A stretch of 40,644 nucleotides of DNA from Loktanella salsilacus. Lineage in GTDB: Bacteria > Pseudomonadota > Alphaproteobacteria > Rhodobacterales > Rhodobacteraceae. Shown here in pieces: positions 1 to 8,921 of this stretch. Under the pieces are notes generated by a model. The model was not told where the DNA came from and did not search any database. It worked only from the letters and a program-made list of their open reading frames with translations. The translations under genes were made by a program, and so were the position numbers. The stretch is taken from NCBI RefSeq assembly GCF_900114485.1, contig NZ_FOTF01000026.1, positions 1 through 40,644 on the forward strand, given 5' to 3'. Each line of letters starts with the position of its first letter. The stretch's first letter is position 1.

Positions 1-257
1 CGCCACGCGTAGAAATAGCCCCGAACCGTTGAAACCGGCGGGAAGTCGTTGGGCAACATACGCCATTGGCATCCGGTCGTTGCAATGTAGAGGAGTGCGT
101 CGACCACGTCGCGCAAACATGTCGTACGGGGCCGACCAGTTGTCTTCGGCGGCGACATCGAAGGCGCTATCAACGCCCATTCCGCATCCTTCATATCGCT
201 TGCGTATTTATCGCCTTTTCGATCATGTTGACGGCGGGTGAGTTCAGTCCAAGCCAT
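1..257 (-). CDS. IS5-family transposase, N-terminal part
   Basis: The minus-strand frame is open from an ATG at 257 to the window edge (85 codons, no stop). It starts MAWTELTRRQHDRKG and continues with SDMKDAEWALIAPSM, a GRPRTT motif and TGCQWRMLPNDFPP. This is the conserved N-terminal helical domain (DUF4096-type) of IS5-family DDE transposases, which bind the IS ends and move the element. The catalytic DDE residues lie beyond the edge. A GGAG-like ribosome site precedes the ATG. Family assignment is secure; the subgroup is not. Confidence 0.85.
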   Translation of the reverse strand, partial: MAWTELTRRQHDRKGDKYASDMKDAEWALIAPSMSPPKTTGRPRTTCLRDVVDALLYIATTGCQWRMLPNDFPPVSTVRGYFYAW

Positions 258-305
258 TGTGATCTCCATTCAGCTTCACAACCGAACAGAATCACAAACC
301 ACTGA
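1..305 (-). mobile_element. IS5-family insertion sequence, partial (cut by window edge)
   Basis: One end of an IS5-family element, recognised from the transposase reading frame that runs off the window. The outer terminus is not sharply defined. It should lie in the AT-rich stretch at about 280-325, between the transposase start and the interrupted DUF2339 gene. The second end and the target duplication are outside the window, so the boundary is approximate. Confidence 0.75.
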
Positions 306-321
306 ACTCACTCAAATAGTT

Positions 322-1623
322 TTAAATCGGGCTCTGAGAGGCGCTGACGACGCCTGACCAAACTCGAGAGCTGCTCCATACGATGGCCAGCAGAGCGGCG
401 GCCGGCAAGGCGATCAAATCGGCCAAGGCAGGTGCATTGCGGGCCCAGACGATCAGCGCCATGGTCAGCGCGGTAAGTGTTAGAACGGCGACCCAGAACA
501 AGCTTTGGTCTGATGTTTCCAACGTCGTATGCAAGATCAAAAGGCTCGCGGCTAAAATTGCAGCTCCAGCGAGGCGCGCGGGGAACTCTGGCCAAGCAGC
601 GCCTTCCGACCGCGCCAGAATGGACATGCTAAGCAGCGCCCCCTGATGATCGGGCTTCAGGCTTCTGACCGGGATCGTGATCGCGGCGAACGATAGTGCG
701 GCAAGGTAAAGCACAAACGAGATTGAAACGATCGCTCCGGCACCAACGCTCAGCAGCCATCCTGACGCGAAGCCTGCAATGAGCGCCAGCACCGACACCC
801 ATGCCCAGCGTCGAAATGTGTCGATGGCCAGCCCCATGACGGTAACGACCGCGAAGTATGCATATAGGCCTGAAGGATCTTCCGATGGTCCACCAATGAC
901 AAACGGTGCGGCCATTGCGCCAAGGATACCTACTGCGGCGAGGAAGGGACCGTAGAACCAGCCTAGCACCATGGCGATGGCACCAACCGCTGCCAGACCC
1001 GCCAATGTCACCTCTGGACCGGTAAAGCCATATAGCCAACGTGCGGCGAGTATGGCCGCAAACAGCGTGACGATACCTGCTCCTGAAAGCGTGGATGGCA
1101 GGTAAGTCGTGCTGACTGCTTTCCCGTCGCCATATCGCCGTCGGATATACTCTCCTGCAGCTATGAGGCCGCAACCAAGCACCAGAGCCGATATGATACG
1201 GATCGATGGCGGAAGCAGGCCTTGTTCAGCGCCGTAGATGACCAAGAACACCCCGGCGAGAGCCAGAGACAGCGCTGACACCGCGTAGAACCAGTTCTGA
1301 GTGATCCAGCTGGTAAGCTTCCTCATGTTGACTGCGGTGAACACGATAGCTTGCGAGGCGGTGGCTGAAGTGTCCGGCTGAGGCAGAGATGGCCTTTCAT
1401 GAAAGTCGCCGCCAACACCGTCAGTTTCTGAAATCTTAGTTAGCGGTGGCGGGCCAGCGCGCTGGACGGGAATGGCTGGCGTGGCGTTTTCCGGTCTCGC
1501 AAATGCTTGCTCTAAAATGGCAACGCGGCGACGCAAGTTGGCATTTGATATCAAAAGATAGATGATGGCGGCAGGAACGCCAAAAACCACCAGGGCACCG
1601 ATAAGCATATATGCCGGGATCAT
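322..1623 (-). CDS. DUF2339 family membrane protein, 3'-truncated by IS insertion
   Basis: The product is 433 residues. It has an N-terminal membrane anchor, a short charged/coiled stretch (NANLRRRVAILEQAF), a Pro/Thr-rich linker to about residue 95, and then many hydrophobic helices, including LSGAGIVTLFAAILAARWLYG and GWFYGPFLAAVGILGAMAAPFVIGG. This is the N-terminal half of DUF2339 proteins, which usually carry about twice as many residues and membrane segments. The frame ends within about 20 bases of where the IS5 element seems to begin, so the rest of the gene was probably separated by the insertion. DUF2339 has no firm function. The start ATG is preceded by GGAG. A truncated but still expressed protein cannot be excluded. 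Confidence 0.75.
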   Translation of the reverse strand: MIPAYMLIGALVVFGVPAAIIYLLISNANLRRRVAILEQAFARPENATPAIPVQRAGPPPLTKISETDGVGGDFHERPSLPQPDTSATASQAIVFTAVNMRKLTSWITQNWFYAVSALSLALAGVFLVIYGAEQGLLPPSIRIISALVLGCGLIAAGEYIRRRYGDGKAVSTTYLPSTLSGAGIVTLFAAILAARWLYGFTGPEVTLAGLAAVGAIAMVLGWFYGPFLAAVGILGAMAAPFVIGGPSEDPSGLYAYFAVVTVMGLAIDTFRRWAWVSVLALIAGFASGWLLSVGAGAIVSISFVLYLAALSFAAITIPVRSLKPDHQGALLSMSILARSEGAAWPEFPARLAGAAILAASLLILHTTLETSDQSLFWVAVLTLTALTMALIVWARNAPALADLIALPAAALLAIVWSSSRVWSGVVSASQSPI

Positions 1624-1868
1624 GATGGCTCCATCTCTAACTTCACTGACGCACGTCCGTCATCACCTTGCCCTAAATACTTAAACTATCTTGAACAAGA
1701 AGGACTGGGCAGCGTTATCAATGTGAGCAAAAAACCATGCAATGCTAGGCTTTTATAAGCGTTCAAAAAGATTGGGCTGTGGAACAGTTTGCGTAATACA
1801 GATGCCCGTCTGGCACCCTAAAAACCAACACGCCTCGAACCACAGCGCCAAACACATCGGATCGATCC

Positions 1869-2372
1869 ATGAAGAACCGCTTGAAATACATACCATCTGC
1901 GGGTCTTGCATTCGTCCTGTTTAGCTCAGCGGCATCCGCAAACTGCCTGCCACCAATGCAGACCTTGTTCGCTTGCACCTTTGAAAACACCGATACGCGG
2001 GTCGAATTTTGCCATGAAATAGCGACAGAACGCACATCGAACGCATCTTCGGTGCCAGAAGACCAAAGCAGCTATTCCTTAGCGCGGGGAACCGCCCCAA
2101 CAGAGCTATATTTCACGCCAACAACGTCCTATTTTAACGTAATAAGTGCCAGTGCGATTGACCAAAAAATATACGGTCGAGATCTTACCGATTTCTTGGT
2201 TATCGGGTATGAAAACGTCGATTACATTTACGCAGCCCTCATAGGTGTGGACGACAGATACTACGACAGCTTTTATGGTGCCGAGATTCGGGTCTATAAG
2301 AACGAAAACGATTTCCAAAATATGGCTGACGCAACTCCCACAGGAAATCTCCAGAAGCCCCGCTGGCGATGA
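1869..2372 (+). CDS. Small secreted protein, function unknown
   Basis: The product has 167 residues. A clear signal peptide (MKNRLKYIPSAGLAFVLFSS, predicted cleavage after SAASA) is followed by a mature chain with three cysteines near its start (NCLPP, LFACTF, EFCHE). The middle is rich in Tyr, Phe and Asp. The pattern of a Cys-bearing N-terminus followed by beta-rich sequence resembles small exported proteins common in Rhodobacteraceae, but I assign no function. The DNA here, roughly 1.66-2.45 kb, is visibly more AT-rich than the rest of the window. With the IS element nearby, that hints at acquired or weakly selected DNA. The gene stands alone, and its ribosome site is weak. Confidence 0.65.
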   Translation: MKNRLKYIPSAGLAFVLFSSAASANCLPPMQTLFACTFENTDTRVEFCHEIATERTSNASSVPEDQSSYSLARGTAPTELYFTPTTSYFNVISASAIDQKIYGRDLTDFLVIGYENVDYIYAALIGVDDRYYDSFYGAEIRVYKNENDFQNMADATPTGNLQKPRWR

Positions 2373-2467
2373 AAATTGAAAAGGGGCGGTAAAAACTCCA
2401 CCTGTCGGTCAAACCGCATTAAGGATACAGTCGAATGCTTAGCGCGCTGCCTTCGGTGATCTAATTC

Positions 2468-3310
2468 CTATTCGTCTTCCTTTGTGTGAATCAGATCATG
2501 GCGCAGCGCGTCTTCGTCCAGCGGTAGCCCGGCAAAAATCGCCCAAGCGTGCACGCCTTGGTAAAAAAACAGCTCCCACCCGGACATCACCGTCAGACCA
2601 GCGGCGGCGGCATCGGTCAGGAATTGCGTGTCAGCCGGCGTATAGACGGCATCAAAGGCCCATTCGGCCCCGGTCATTGCTGCAGCGGCAAGCGGCGTGC
2701 CCTCGTAGCCGGTCATGCCCACCGGCGTGCAGTTGATCAGCCCAGCCGCCCCCGGCGCTGCTGCAACGGCGTCGCTGCCAACGCTGATCTGCACATTCGG
2801 GGCCGCGCAGCGCAGGTCGGCGGCCAAAGCTTTGGCCTTGGCCAGATCCCGGTCCACCAACCGCAAATCAGTCGCGCCAAGTGCAATCAGGCCAAAGGCC
2901 ACGGCCCGCCCGACACCGCCAGTGCCGATCATCAGCACCGGACCGGTTGCCACATCACCGCGCACCCGCGCGTAGGCTGCTTTGAACCCAGTGTAGTCCG
3001 TGTTGTGGCCCTGCGGCCCATCCGCGGTAAAGATCACTGTATTGACCGCCCCAATCGCCCGCACCAAGGCATCGTCGATCCGCAGCCCTTGGGTGACGCG
3101 TTCTTTATAGGGATAGGTCACGTTGACCCCGCGATAGCCCCCGTCGCGGCAGGCGGCAAAGACCTCCTCGAACGGCGCGCCGCGATCAACCGGGACCAGC
3201 CGATCATAGGTCACCGCTAGGTCATTTTGCGCCCCCGCCAGCCGGTGCAACAAAGGCGAACGGGACCGGGCGATATTGTCCCCGATAAGCCCCAGTTTTA
3301 ACGTCGTCAT
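2468..3310 (-). CDS. Shikimate/quinate dehydrogenase family protein (AroE paralogue)
   Basis: The product has 280 residues with the two-domain AroE layout. The N-terminal substrate domain has SRSP near residue 16, the catalytic lysine in NVTYPYK (K69), and N90 and D105 (HNTDYTGF). The C-terminal Rossmann fold has GTGGVG at 129-134, then NCTPVGM and a final FYQGVHAWAIFAG helix. These enzymes interconvert 3-dehydroshikimate (or 3-dehydroquinate) and shikimate (or quinate) with NAD(P)H. The YPYK motif and the N-terminal GDNIARSRSPLLH differ from the usual housekeeping form (NVTIPHK). I therefore read it as a paralogue of the quinate/shikimate-utilising type. It stands alone, with no aromatic-pathway neighbours. 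Confidence 0.8.
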   Translation of the reverse strand: MTTLKLGLIGDNIARSRSPLLHRLAGAQNDLAVTYDRLVPVDRGAPFEEVFAACRDGGYRGVNVTYPYKERVTQGLRIDDALVRAIGAVNTVIFTADGPQGHNTDYTGFKAAYARVRGDVATGPVLMIGTGGVGRAVAFGLIALGATDLRLVDRDLAKAKALAADLRCAAPNVQISVGSDAVAAAPGAAGLINCTPVGMTGYEGTPLAAAAMTGAEWAFDAVYTPADTQFLTDAAAAGLTVMSGWELFFYQGVHAWAIFAGLPLDEDALRHDLIHTKEDE

Positions 3311-3920
3311 GCGCGATCCTTTCGCAGCAAAGCCTTACACTGCGCCCGGGCCGAAAGGCACCGCCGGTGCCCAGCAATGCGCCGATGATGACGCCGATCA
3401 ACGCGGTTTGCACTGTCTGACAGTCTTTCGCGTCAAAATGGACATCACGCGACCGTTTTAGGTCACCACTTCGGTTTTGATCGGCAGAGTTTCCTGCACA
3501 GGGTGCCCGATCAGATCTTGTTGCACCAGTCAGGCCACGGTGACGCATGGCTGGACTGCAAGGGCATGCCCCCTAAACAAAACGGCGCGGCTTTTGCTAA
3601 TCCGCGCCGCGCTATAAATAGCCGTTGGCTACTTACATTGCAGGCAAGATCGCAATGTCGCGGATCGTGCCGTCGACGCCTGCCAATCAAGGCTGCGGTC
3701 GCACCCCTGTCATAAGGACGGTACATTCGCCCTTCACGCACGCGTAACCTGCGCCCCGTTCGAAAAAGGAGGGGTGGCAACGCGGGCCGCGACATTTCAT
3801 AATCACCACAATCCGCGCCAGACAATCGTGTCTTGCGCGAGGGCCATACAAATGACCTTCGGCCCCTTTCGACCACGAAGAATGCAGCATAATCCTATTA
3901 TTCCATTCAGGAGCCGACCT
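3311..3920. other. Gap without a convincing gene
   Basis: About 610 bases separate the AroE paralogue from tauA. Short open frames exist on both strands but have no ribosome sites or family features. The minus-strand stretch near 3350-3410 encodes a hydrophobic run (ALIGVIIGALLGTGGA) that could be the remnant of a membrane protein gene. A perfect 7-bp inverted repeat (GGCGCGG, 11-nt loop, CCGCGCC) sits at 3584-3608 without a T-run. The control region of the tau operon must lie in the 3' part, but I see no certain promoter. Confidence 0.5.
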
Positions 3921-4910
3921 ATGACCCGCCCTTCAAAGATGATCATGATGGGGACTGCGGCGCTGGCGTTTTCGGCCTCTACCCTCGCGGCCGAAACGAT
4001 GGTCATCGCGACCTTCAGCGATCCGACCCCGATGAACGCAGTGCGTGGCACCGACGCCTTCGCCGCTGCAACCGGATGGGACATCGAATGGCGGGTCTTT
4101 AACTCTGGCACAGAGGTCATCGCGGCATTGGCCTCTGGCGATGTGAAGGTGGCGGAACTGGGCTCGTCGCCTCTGGCAATTGCGGCAAGTCAGGGCGTCG
4201 ATTTGCAGATGTTCATGCTGTCCTATGCGATCGGCCAAGCGGAAAGCCTGATCGCACACGACGGATCGGGCATCACCACCCTTGCCGATCTAAAAGGAAA
4301 ACGCGTCGCCGTTCCGGTCGGATCGACAGCGCATTATTCCCTGATGGGCGCAATGACCCACGCTGGCCTGACCGAGGCTGACGTGACCATCGTGTCGATG
4401 CCCCCCGACCAGATCGCCGCAAGCTGGAGCATGGGCGTGCTGGACGCCGCCTTTATCTGGCCGCCCGTGCAGACCCAACTGCTGGAAAGTGGCACGCGCA
4501 TCGTCGGCGCGGATCAGACGGCGGACTGGGGTTATCCGACGTTTAACGCTTGGGTCGTCGACATGGATTTCGCCGCCGCGCACCCGGCTGAAATGGCCGC
4601 CTTTGCCCGCGTGATGGACGGTGCCAATCAGGCCTATCTGGCCGATCCTGCCGCGTGGACACCCGGCAGTGCGCCCGTGACGGCCATCGCCGATCTGACC
4701 GGCGCGCCAGCGGACCAAATCCCCCAAATTTTGCAGGGCTATACCTTTGTCCCGCTGGCAGATCAGACCGGCCCGGCGTGGCTGGGCAATGCGGCGAATG
4801 TGATGCAATCTACCGCCGCATTCCTAAAATCAGCCGGGCGGATCGATACGGTCGCAGATGATTATGCCCCCTTTGTGAACGCCGATATTGCGGCCGCCGC
4901 GACGCAATAG
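3921..4910 (+). CDS. tauA: Taurine ABC transporter, periplasmic substrate-binding protein
   Basis: The product has 329 residues. The ATG at 3921 is chosen because AGGAG lies 7 bases upstream and it begins a good signal peptide (cleavage near ASTLAA/ETM); a longer in-frame start further upstream lacks both. The mature chain follows the TauA pattern closely: [34 protein letters not shown], the hinge [18 protein letters not shown], and [14 protein letters not shown]. It should bind taurine or a related sulfonate in the periplasm and deliver it to TauBC. It is the first gene of tauABC-tauZ. Close relatives can prefer other sulfonates, so the substrate is inferred from family and context. Confidence 0.9.
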   Translation: MTRPSKMIMMGTAALAFSASTLAAETMVIATFSDPTPMNAVRGTDAFAAATGWDIEWRVFNSGTEVIAALASGDVKVAELGSSPLAIAASQGVDLQMFMLSYAIGQAESLIAHDGSGITTLADLKGKRVAVPVGSTAHYSLMGAMTHAGLTEADVTIVSMPPDQIAASWSMGVLDAAFIWPPVQTQLLESGTRIVGADQTADWGYPTFNAWVVDMDFAAAHPAEMAAFARVMDGANQAYLADPAAWTPGSAPVTAIADLTGAPADQIPQILQGYTFVPLADQTGPAWLGNAANVMQSTAAFLKSAGRIDTVADDYAPFVNADIAAAATQ

Positions 4911-4941
4911 CCGCCGCTTTGCCCAGCTAAGGAGCCCCCGT

Positions 4942-5730
4942 TTGGGACTGATCATTACGGACGCCTCGGTCGTCTATCCGGCGGCCAAACGTCGTGCGCC
5001 AGTTGCGGCGCTTAGCGAAATTAATCTGACGATCAAGGATGCTGAATTTGTCGTCGCGCTTGGTGCCTCTGGCTGCGGGAAATCGACGCTTTTGAACCTG
5101 ATCGCAGGCTTTCTGGCCCCAAGTTCGGGTCAGTTGCTGCTAGATGGCAAAGTGGTGTCTGGCCCCGGCGCGGATCGTGCGGTGGTGTTCCAGAAACATG
5201 CGCTGCTGCCATGGCTTAGCGTGCGCGATAACGTCGCCTTTGGCCTGAAGATCCAAGGCGTGCCCAAGGCGCTGCGCAACAAAACGGCCGATGCGTTTCT
5301 AGATATGCTGGGGCTGGACGGGTTTCACGATGCGCCGGTTTACGAATTGTCCGGCGGCATGCAGCAACGGGTCGGCATCGCCCGCGCCCTGACCTGCGAT
5401 CCGCGCATTTTGTTGATGGACGAACCGCTTGGCGCGCTGGACGCACTGACCCGCGAAAAGGCGCAAGAGCTGATCCTGAAGGTTTGGAACGACACACAAA
5501 AATCGGTGTTTTTCATCACTCATAGCGTTGAAGAAGCACTGTTCATGGGCACCAAACTGGTCGTCATGTCGCCGCGTCCGGGCCGCATCACCCATACCTT
5601 TGACCTGCCGTTTTCGCGCGCCCATCTGAACGGCACCCCTGCCCGCGCACTGAAATCCAGCCCCGATTTTATCGCGATGCGCGAACAGGTGCTGGACATC
5701 GTCTTTGCCGACCAAGAGGCCATGGCATGA
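4942..5730 (+). CDS. tauB: Taurine ABC transporter, ATP-binding protein
   Basis: The product has 262 residues, read from a TTG start at 4942 because AAGGAG lies 7 bases upstream and the protein then begins [13 protein letters not shown], as ABC subunits do. An ATG inside the end of tauA would add an unlikely Arg/Pro-rich leader. Walker A is GASGCGKST at 41-49, followed by a Q-loop ([13 protein letters not shown]), the signature [15 protein letters not shown], Walker [17 protein letters not shown] and the switch histidine in FITHSVEEA. It energises sulfonate uptake with TauC. It starts 31 bases after tauA and overlaps tauC by 4 bases. Confidence 0.9.
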   Translation: MGLIITDASVVYPAAKRRAPVAALSEINLTIKDAEFVVALGASGCGKSTLLNLIAGFLAPSSGQLLLDGKVVSGPGADRAVVFQKHALLPWLSVRDNVAFGLKIQGVPKALRNKTADAFLDMLGLDGFHDAPVYELSGGMQQRVGIARALTCDPRILLMDEPLGALDALTREKAQELILKVWNDTQKSVFFITHSVEEALFMGTKLVVMSPRPGRITHTFDLPFSRAHLNGTPARALKSSPDFIAMREQVLDIVFADQEAMA

Positions 5731-6572
5731 GCCAAAAACCGTCCCTGTTCGCCCGCCTATCCCGCAGCCGTCCAGTCAAACCGGGCGCAGTTTACGGCGT
5801 CCCCGGCCAAGGCAACACGCTGTGGCTGTCGCTCCTGTCCATCGCGGCGCTGCTTTTTGCGTGGTGGCTGGTGACATTCATGGGCTGGGTCAAACCGCTT
5901 TTTGTGCCCGCGCCCATGACCGTTTTGCAGAAATTTCTATCGATCTGGGACACAGGCTTTACCGGCACACCGTTTTTGGAACACGTGGGCATTTCGACAG
6001 CGCGCGTCTTTGGTGCCTTCATCCTTGCCTGCGTGATCGGCATCCCGCTGGGACTGGCCATGGGCATGAGCCCGGTCATGCGCGGGTTGCTTGACCCGCC
6101 GATTGAATTCTATCGCCCGATCCCGCCGCTGGCCTATCTGCCGCTGATGATCATCTGGTTCGGCATCGGAGAGACCTCTAAGGTTTTGCTGATCTTTCTG
6201 TCGGTCTTTGCGCCCATCGTTTTGGGCGCGCGGTCTGGCGTGAAATCTGCTGCGATTGAACAGATCCACGCGGCCTATTCCTTTGGCGCAAGCCGCTGGC
6301 AGGTGCTGCGCCACGTCATCCTGCCATCCGCACTGCCAGAGATTTTGACCGCGATGCGCATCGGGATCGGCTTTGGCTGGACGACGCTGGTCGCCGCCGA
6401 AATGGTCGCCGCGACCAAGGGTGTGGGGTATATGGTGTTGTCGGCCAGTCAGTTCCTGCAAACGCCCGTCGTGATCATGGGCATCTTTGTCATCGCGTTT
6501 ATCGCCTTTGCCTTTGATCTTTTCATGCGGCTGATGATCCAGCGCCTTGTGCCTTGGAAAGGCCGGATGTAG
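5727..6572 (+). CDS. tauC: Taurine ABC transporter, permease
   Basis: The product has 281 residues with about six membrane helices after a basic N-terminus. The binding-protein-dependent permease motif, in the loop that docks with the ATPase, is [20 protein letters not shown] followed by [18 protein letters not shown]. The stretch [20 protein letters not shown] is typical of the TauC/SsuC group. It forms the inner-membrane channel for sulfonate. Its ATG overlaps the tauB stop (ATGA), so the two are probably translationally coupled. Confidence 0.9.
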   Translation: MSQKPSLFARLSRSRPVKPGAVYGVPGQGNTLWLSLLSIAALLFAWWLVTFMGWVKPLFVPAPMTVLQKFLSIWDTGFTGTPFLEHVGISTARVFGAFILACVIGIPLGLAMGMSPVMRGLLDPPIEFYRPIPPLAYLPLMIIWFGIGETSKVLLIFLSVFAPIVLGARSGVKSAAIEQIHAAYSFGASRWQVLRHVILPSALPEILTAMRIGIGFGWTTLVAAEMVAATKGVGYMVLSASQFLQTPVVIMGIFVIAFIAFAFDLFMRLMIQRLVPWKGRM

Positions 6573-6633
6573 CCCCTCGGTTGCGCGGGCGCGGCTGCCA
6601 CGCCGCGCCCCGCCCCCAGATCAAGGCCCGCCA

Positions 6634-7668
6634 ATGTCCCGACCAGACGATATGAACCTGTCACCTCGCCCCCAAACTGGCCCCGTTCCGCAAACTTTGG
6701 CGTGGATCGCGGATCATCGCGGCGGCATTATTCTGGCGGTCACCGTCGCGCTGGCGTCCAGCTTTTTAGCGGATCACTACAACGCCCCTGCAATGCTGTT
6801 TGCCCTGCTGATCGGCATGGCGTTCAACTTTATGACCGACACGCCGCGCACGATGGAAGGCATTACCTTCTGCTCTCGAACCTTGCTGCGTGTCGGGGTC
6901 GCTTTACTGGGGTTGCGCCTGACCTTTGCGGATGTGTCACAACTGGGCATCACGCCGATCATCGGCGTGGTGGGGATGCTGATCCTGACCCTGCTGGGCG
7001 GTGTTGTGTTTGCGCGGCTGTTTGGGCGGACGACGGCGTTTGGCCTGCTGACCGGCGGCTCTGTCGCGATTTGCGGTGCCTCTGCCGCCATGGCCATAGC
7101 GGCGGTGCTACCCAAGAAATACCTGAAAGAAGAAGACGTCTTGCTGACCGTCGTCGGCGTGACCGCCATGTCGACCATCGCGATGATCGTCTATCCGATG
7201 CTGTTCAGCCGGCTTGGCCTTGCGGACGTCGAAAGCGGCTACATGATTGGCGCGACGATCCACGACGTCGCGCAAGTTGTCGGCGCAGGCTATTCGGTCA
7301 GCGACACCGCAGGCGATATCGCCACCTTTACCAAGCTGCTGCGCGTCGCGCTTTTGCCGGTCGTCCTGCTGGTCGTCGCGGTTATTTTCCGAAAGGACGC
7401 TGGCGGCACCGCTGGCCTGCCATGGTTCGTCGTCACCTTCATCGCGCTGATGCTGCTGCGCAATTTCGTGCCGCTGCCAGAGGGGCTGCTGAACTTCGTC
7501 AACGACACGTCGCGGTTCCTGCTGGTCGTCGCGATTTCGGCGCTTGGGGTCAAAACATCGCTGCAAAAGCTGTTTGCGCCGGGCGTCAAAGGCTTGGTCC
7601 TGATCGCGGTCGATACGGTGTTTCTGCTGCTGCAGGCCGTGATCTTTGCGCATATCTTCTTGCTTTGA
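6634..7668 (+). CDS. tauZ: YeiH/TauZ-type putative sulfate exporter
   Basis: The product has 344 residues, read from the ATG at 6634 rather than a longer in-frame start inside tauC. About ten membrane helices are visible. Conserved blocks of the YeiH (putative sulfate exporter) family are TFCSRTLLRVGVALLGLRL, GGSVAICGASAAMAIAAVLP and GATIHDVAQVVGAGYS. In taurine-degrading Alphaproteobacteria a member next to taurine genes has been called TauZ and proposed to remove the sulfate or sulfite left after desulfonation. Its place 61 bases behind tauC supports that role. No desulfonating enzyme (xsc, tpa, tauXY, tauD) is in the window. Confidence 0.8.
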   Translation: MSRPDDMNLSPRPQTGPVPQTLAWIADHRGGIILAVTVALASSFLADHYNAPAMLFALLIGMAFNFMTDTPRTMEGITFCSRTLLRVGVALLGLRLTFADVSQLGITPIIGVVGMLILTLLGGVVFARLFGRTTAFGLLTGGSVAICGASAAMAIAAVLPKKYLKEEDVLLTVVGVTAMSTIAMIVYPMLFSRLGLADVESGYMIGATIHDVAQVVGAGYSVSDTAGDIATFTKLLRVALLPVVLLVVAVIFRKDAGGTAGLPWFVVTFIALMLLRNFVPLPEGLLNFVNDTSRFLLVVAISALGVKTSLQKLFAPGVKGLVLIAVDTVFLLLQAVIFAHIFLL

Positions 7669-7676
7669 ACTGCGGG

Positions 7677-7705
7677 GGTGTTCAGCCCAGCTTGGACTGA
7701 ACACC
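7677..7705. terminator. Hairpin between convergent tauZ and YHYH gene
   Basis: A perfect 9-bp inverted repeat (GGTGTTCAG / CTGAACACC) with an 11-base loop lies exactly between the stop of tauZ and the stop of the convergent YHYH gene. There is no strong T-run on either side. Its position and symmetry fit a terminator working in both directions. Confidence 0.65.
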
Positions 7706-7718
7706 ACTTCGTAACCCG

Positions 7719-8858
7719 TTATGGTCGCCCCGGCATAGCGGCCTGAAGATCGTCCAGCGACACATTCAAACGTGCGGCCACCTTGGCAAGGTCAGCGTCC
7801 CGGCCCCCCTCTGCGTCAAGTGCGGCTTGCAGAGCGGCCAGATCAACGCCCAGCGCCGCTGCAGTGCCTGAGAAATCGGGACCACCTTGGCCACCGCCGC
7901 CCGGCCCACCAGCAGAACCGATGCCCTGCGCCGCAGTTGTTGCAAAGTTATCCTGCGCAACAACGCCCATCAGACAGGTCGGCAGGTTCGGAAAACCGTC
8001 CCCCGCGTGGTAATGGTAAACCTCTTCCGCGCTGCCCAGAGTCGTGCCGATATGGCCGCCGCATTGGTCCAGCCCGACAGGTGCCGCTCCATCTGCCTCA
8101 AGCGAGCCGAACATCGCAAAGCCGTCAAAGGCATAGGCAAACTGCGCGGTCTGATCTTGCGCGACATTGGCGCAACTGGCGTCAACACCGTCTTGGGCAA
8201 AGACCGTGTCGATATCCGTCGCCGTGGCGTGCCAGTGATACCAGCCGCCCGGATCGACGTGGCCGCCGCAGGTATCCAGCGCGGGCATATGTCCGGTGTC
8301 CAGCACGCTGGGCGCATCGGCAAAGATCGGAACGCCGTCGAGCGCGATCCCGACCTTGGCCACGGTGCCGAGCGATGTCGGCGCGTCCGCCAAGACGGGT
8401 GCGATCGGGATCAGCGTGGTGATCGACATCTCGCTGCCCGCGTCCAGCGATCCGGCGATACATTCGTGCTCTGCCTCTGGCCCTTCGACGCGGATGTCAA
8501 AGAGGTTCACGACGCCGTCGTCGTTGTAGAAAGTGTAGCCAAGTCCTGACAGCATCTTAAAGTAGTCGCCGTCGATCCGGTAAAGGCCTGCGTTCTCTCC
8601 ATCCCAGTCCCAAATGCCGCCGACGTCGTCCAGTGTCGCGGGGCAGAATGGCCCGATTTCCAAATCATCCGGCACGAATTTCAGCGTATAGGACGCGCAT
8701 TGCGCCGCGTCCCCATTTTCCAGCGTGCAGTCCACGATCTGCGCAGGCTGCACCAAAGCTTTGTCGGAAATGCTGTCCACATCCGAATGGGCAAAGGCCA
8801 TGGCAGGTGCAAAGCACCCTGCCGCGATAAAAATTGAGGTCGTCCAAACACGCTGCAT
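7719..8858 (-). CDS. YHYH-domain secreted protein
   Basis: The product has 379 residues from the ATG at 8858, which AAAAGGAA precedes at good distance; a GTG six codons earlier is less likely. The signal peptide ends near AMAFA/HSD. The central domain carries the motifs naming the YHYH family (PF14240): HVDPGGWYHWHA, YAFDGFAMFG and the signature EEVYHYHAGDGFP, with several cysteines (CGGHV, CGGHI). A Gly-rich linker near residue 325 (SAGGPGGGGQGGP) leads to two short related helices, AAALGVDLAALQAAL and AARLNVSLDDLQAAM. The YHYH domain has no established biochemical role. The His-rich motifs suggest metal binding, which is inference. It should be periplasmic or exported, and it transcribes alone. 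Confidence 0.85.
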   Translation of the reverse strand: MQRVWTTSIFIAAGCFAPAMAFAHSDVDSISDKALVQPAQIVDCTLENGDAAQCASYTLKFVPDDLEIGPFCPATLDDVGGIWDWDGENAGLYRIDGDYFKMLSGLGYTFYNDDGVVNLFDIRVEGPEAEHECIAGSLDAGSEMSITTLIPIAPVLADAPTSLGTVAKVGIALDGVPIFADAPSVLDTGHMPALDTCGGHVDPGGWYHWHATATDIDTVFAQDGVDASCANVAQDQTAQFAYAFDGFAMFGSLEADGAAPVGLDQCGGHIGTTLGSAEEVYHYHAGDGFPNLPTCLMGVVAQDNFATTAAQGIGSAGGPGGGGQGGPDFSGTAAALGVDLAALQAALDAEGGRDADLAKVAARLNVSLDDLQAAMPGRP

Positions 8859-8921
8859 CGTCAATTTCCTTTTCACTTTGATGGTTCAAACGTCAGCCCG
8901 CCGGTTTTACGGCGTTAAAAC

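Noticed and set aside
3222-3548. Minus-strand frame with a hydrophobic run as a gene
   Set aside because: It overlaps the AroE paralogue, has no ribosome site and matches no family I know. At best it is a remnant.
3584-3608. 7-bp inverted repeat as a terminator
   Set aside because: It has no T-run, is far from any gene end, and its GC-rich arms are short enough to occur by chance.
3774-3920. In-frame extension of tauA to an earlier ATG
   Set aside because: It has no ribosome site and would place the signal peptide inside the protein. The ATG at 3921 has AGGAG and starts the signal peptide.
4888-4941. Earlier ATG for tauB inside tauA
   Set aside because: It would add an Arg/Pro-rich leader not seen in ABC ATPases. 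The TTG at 4942 has an ideal AAGGAG.
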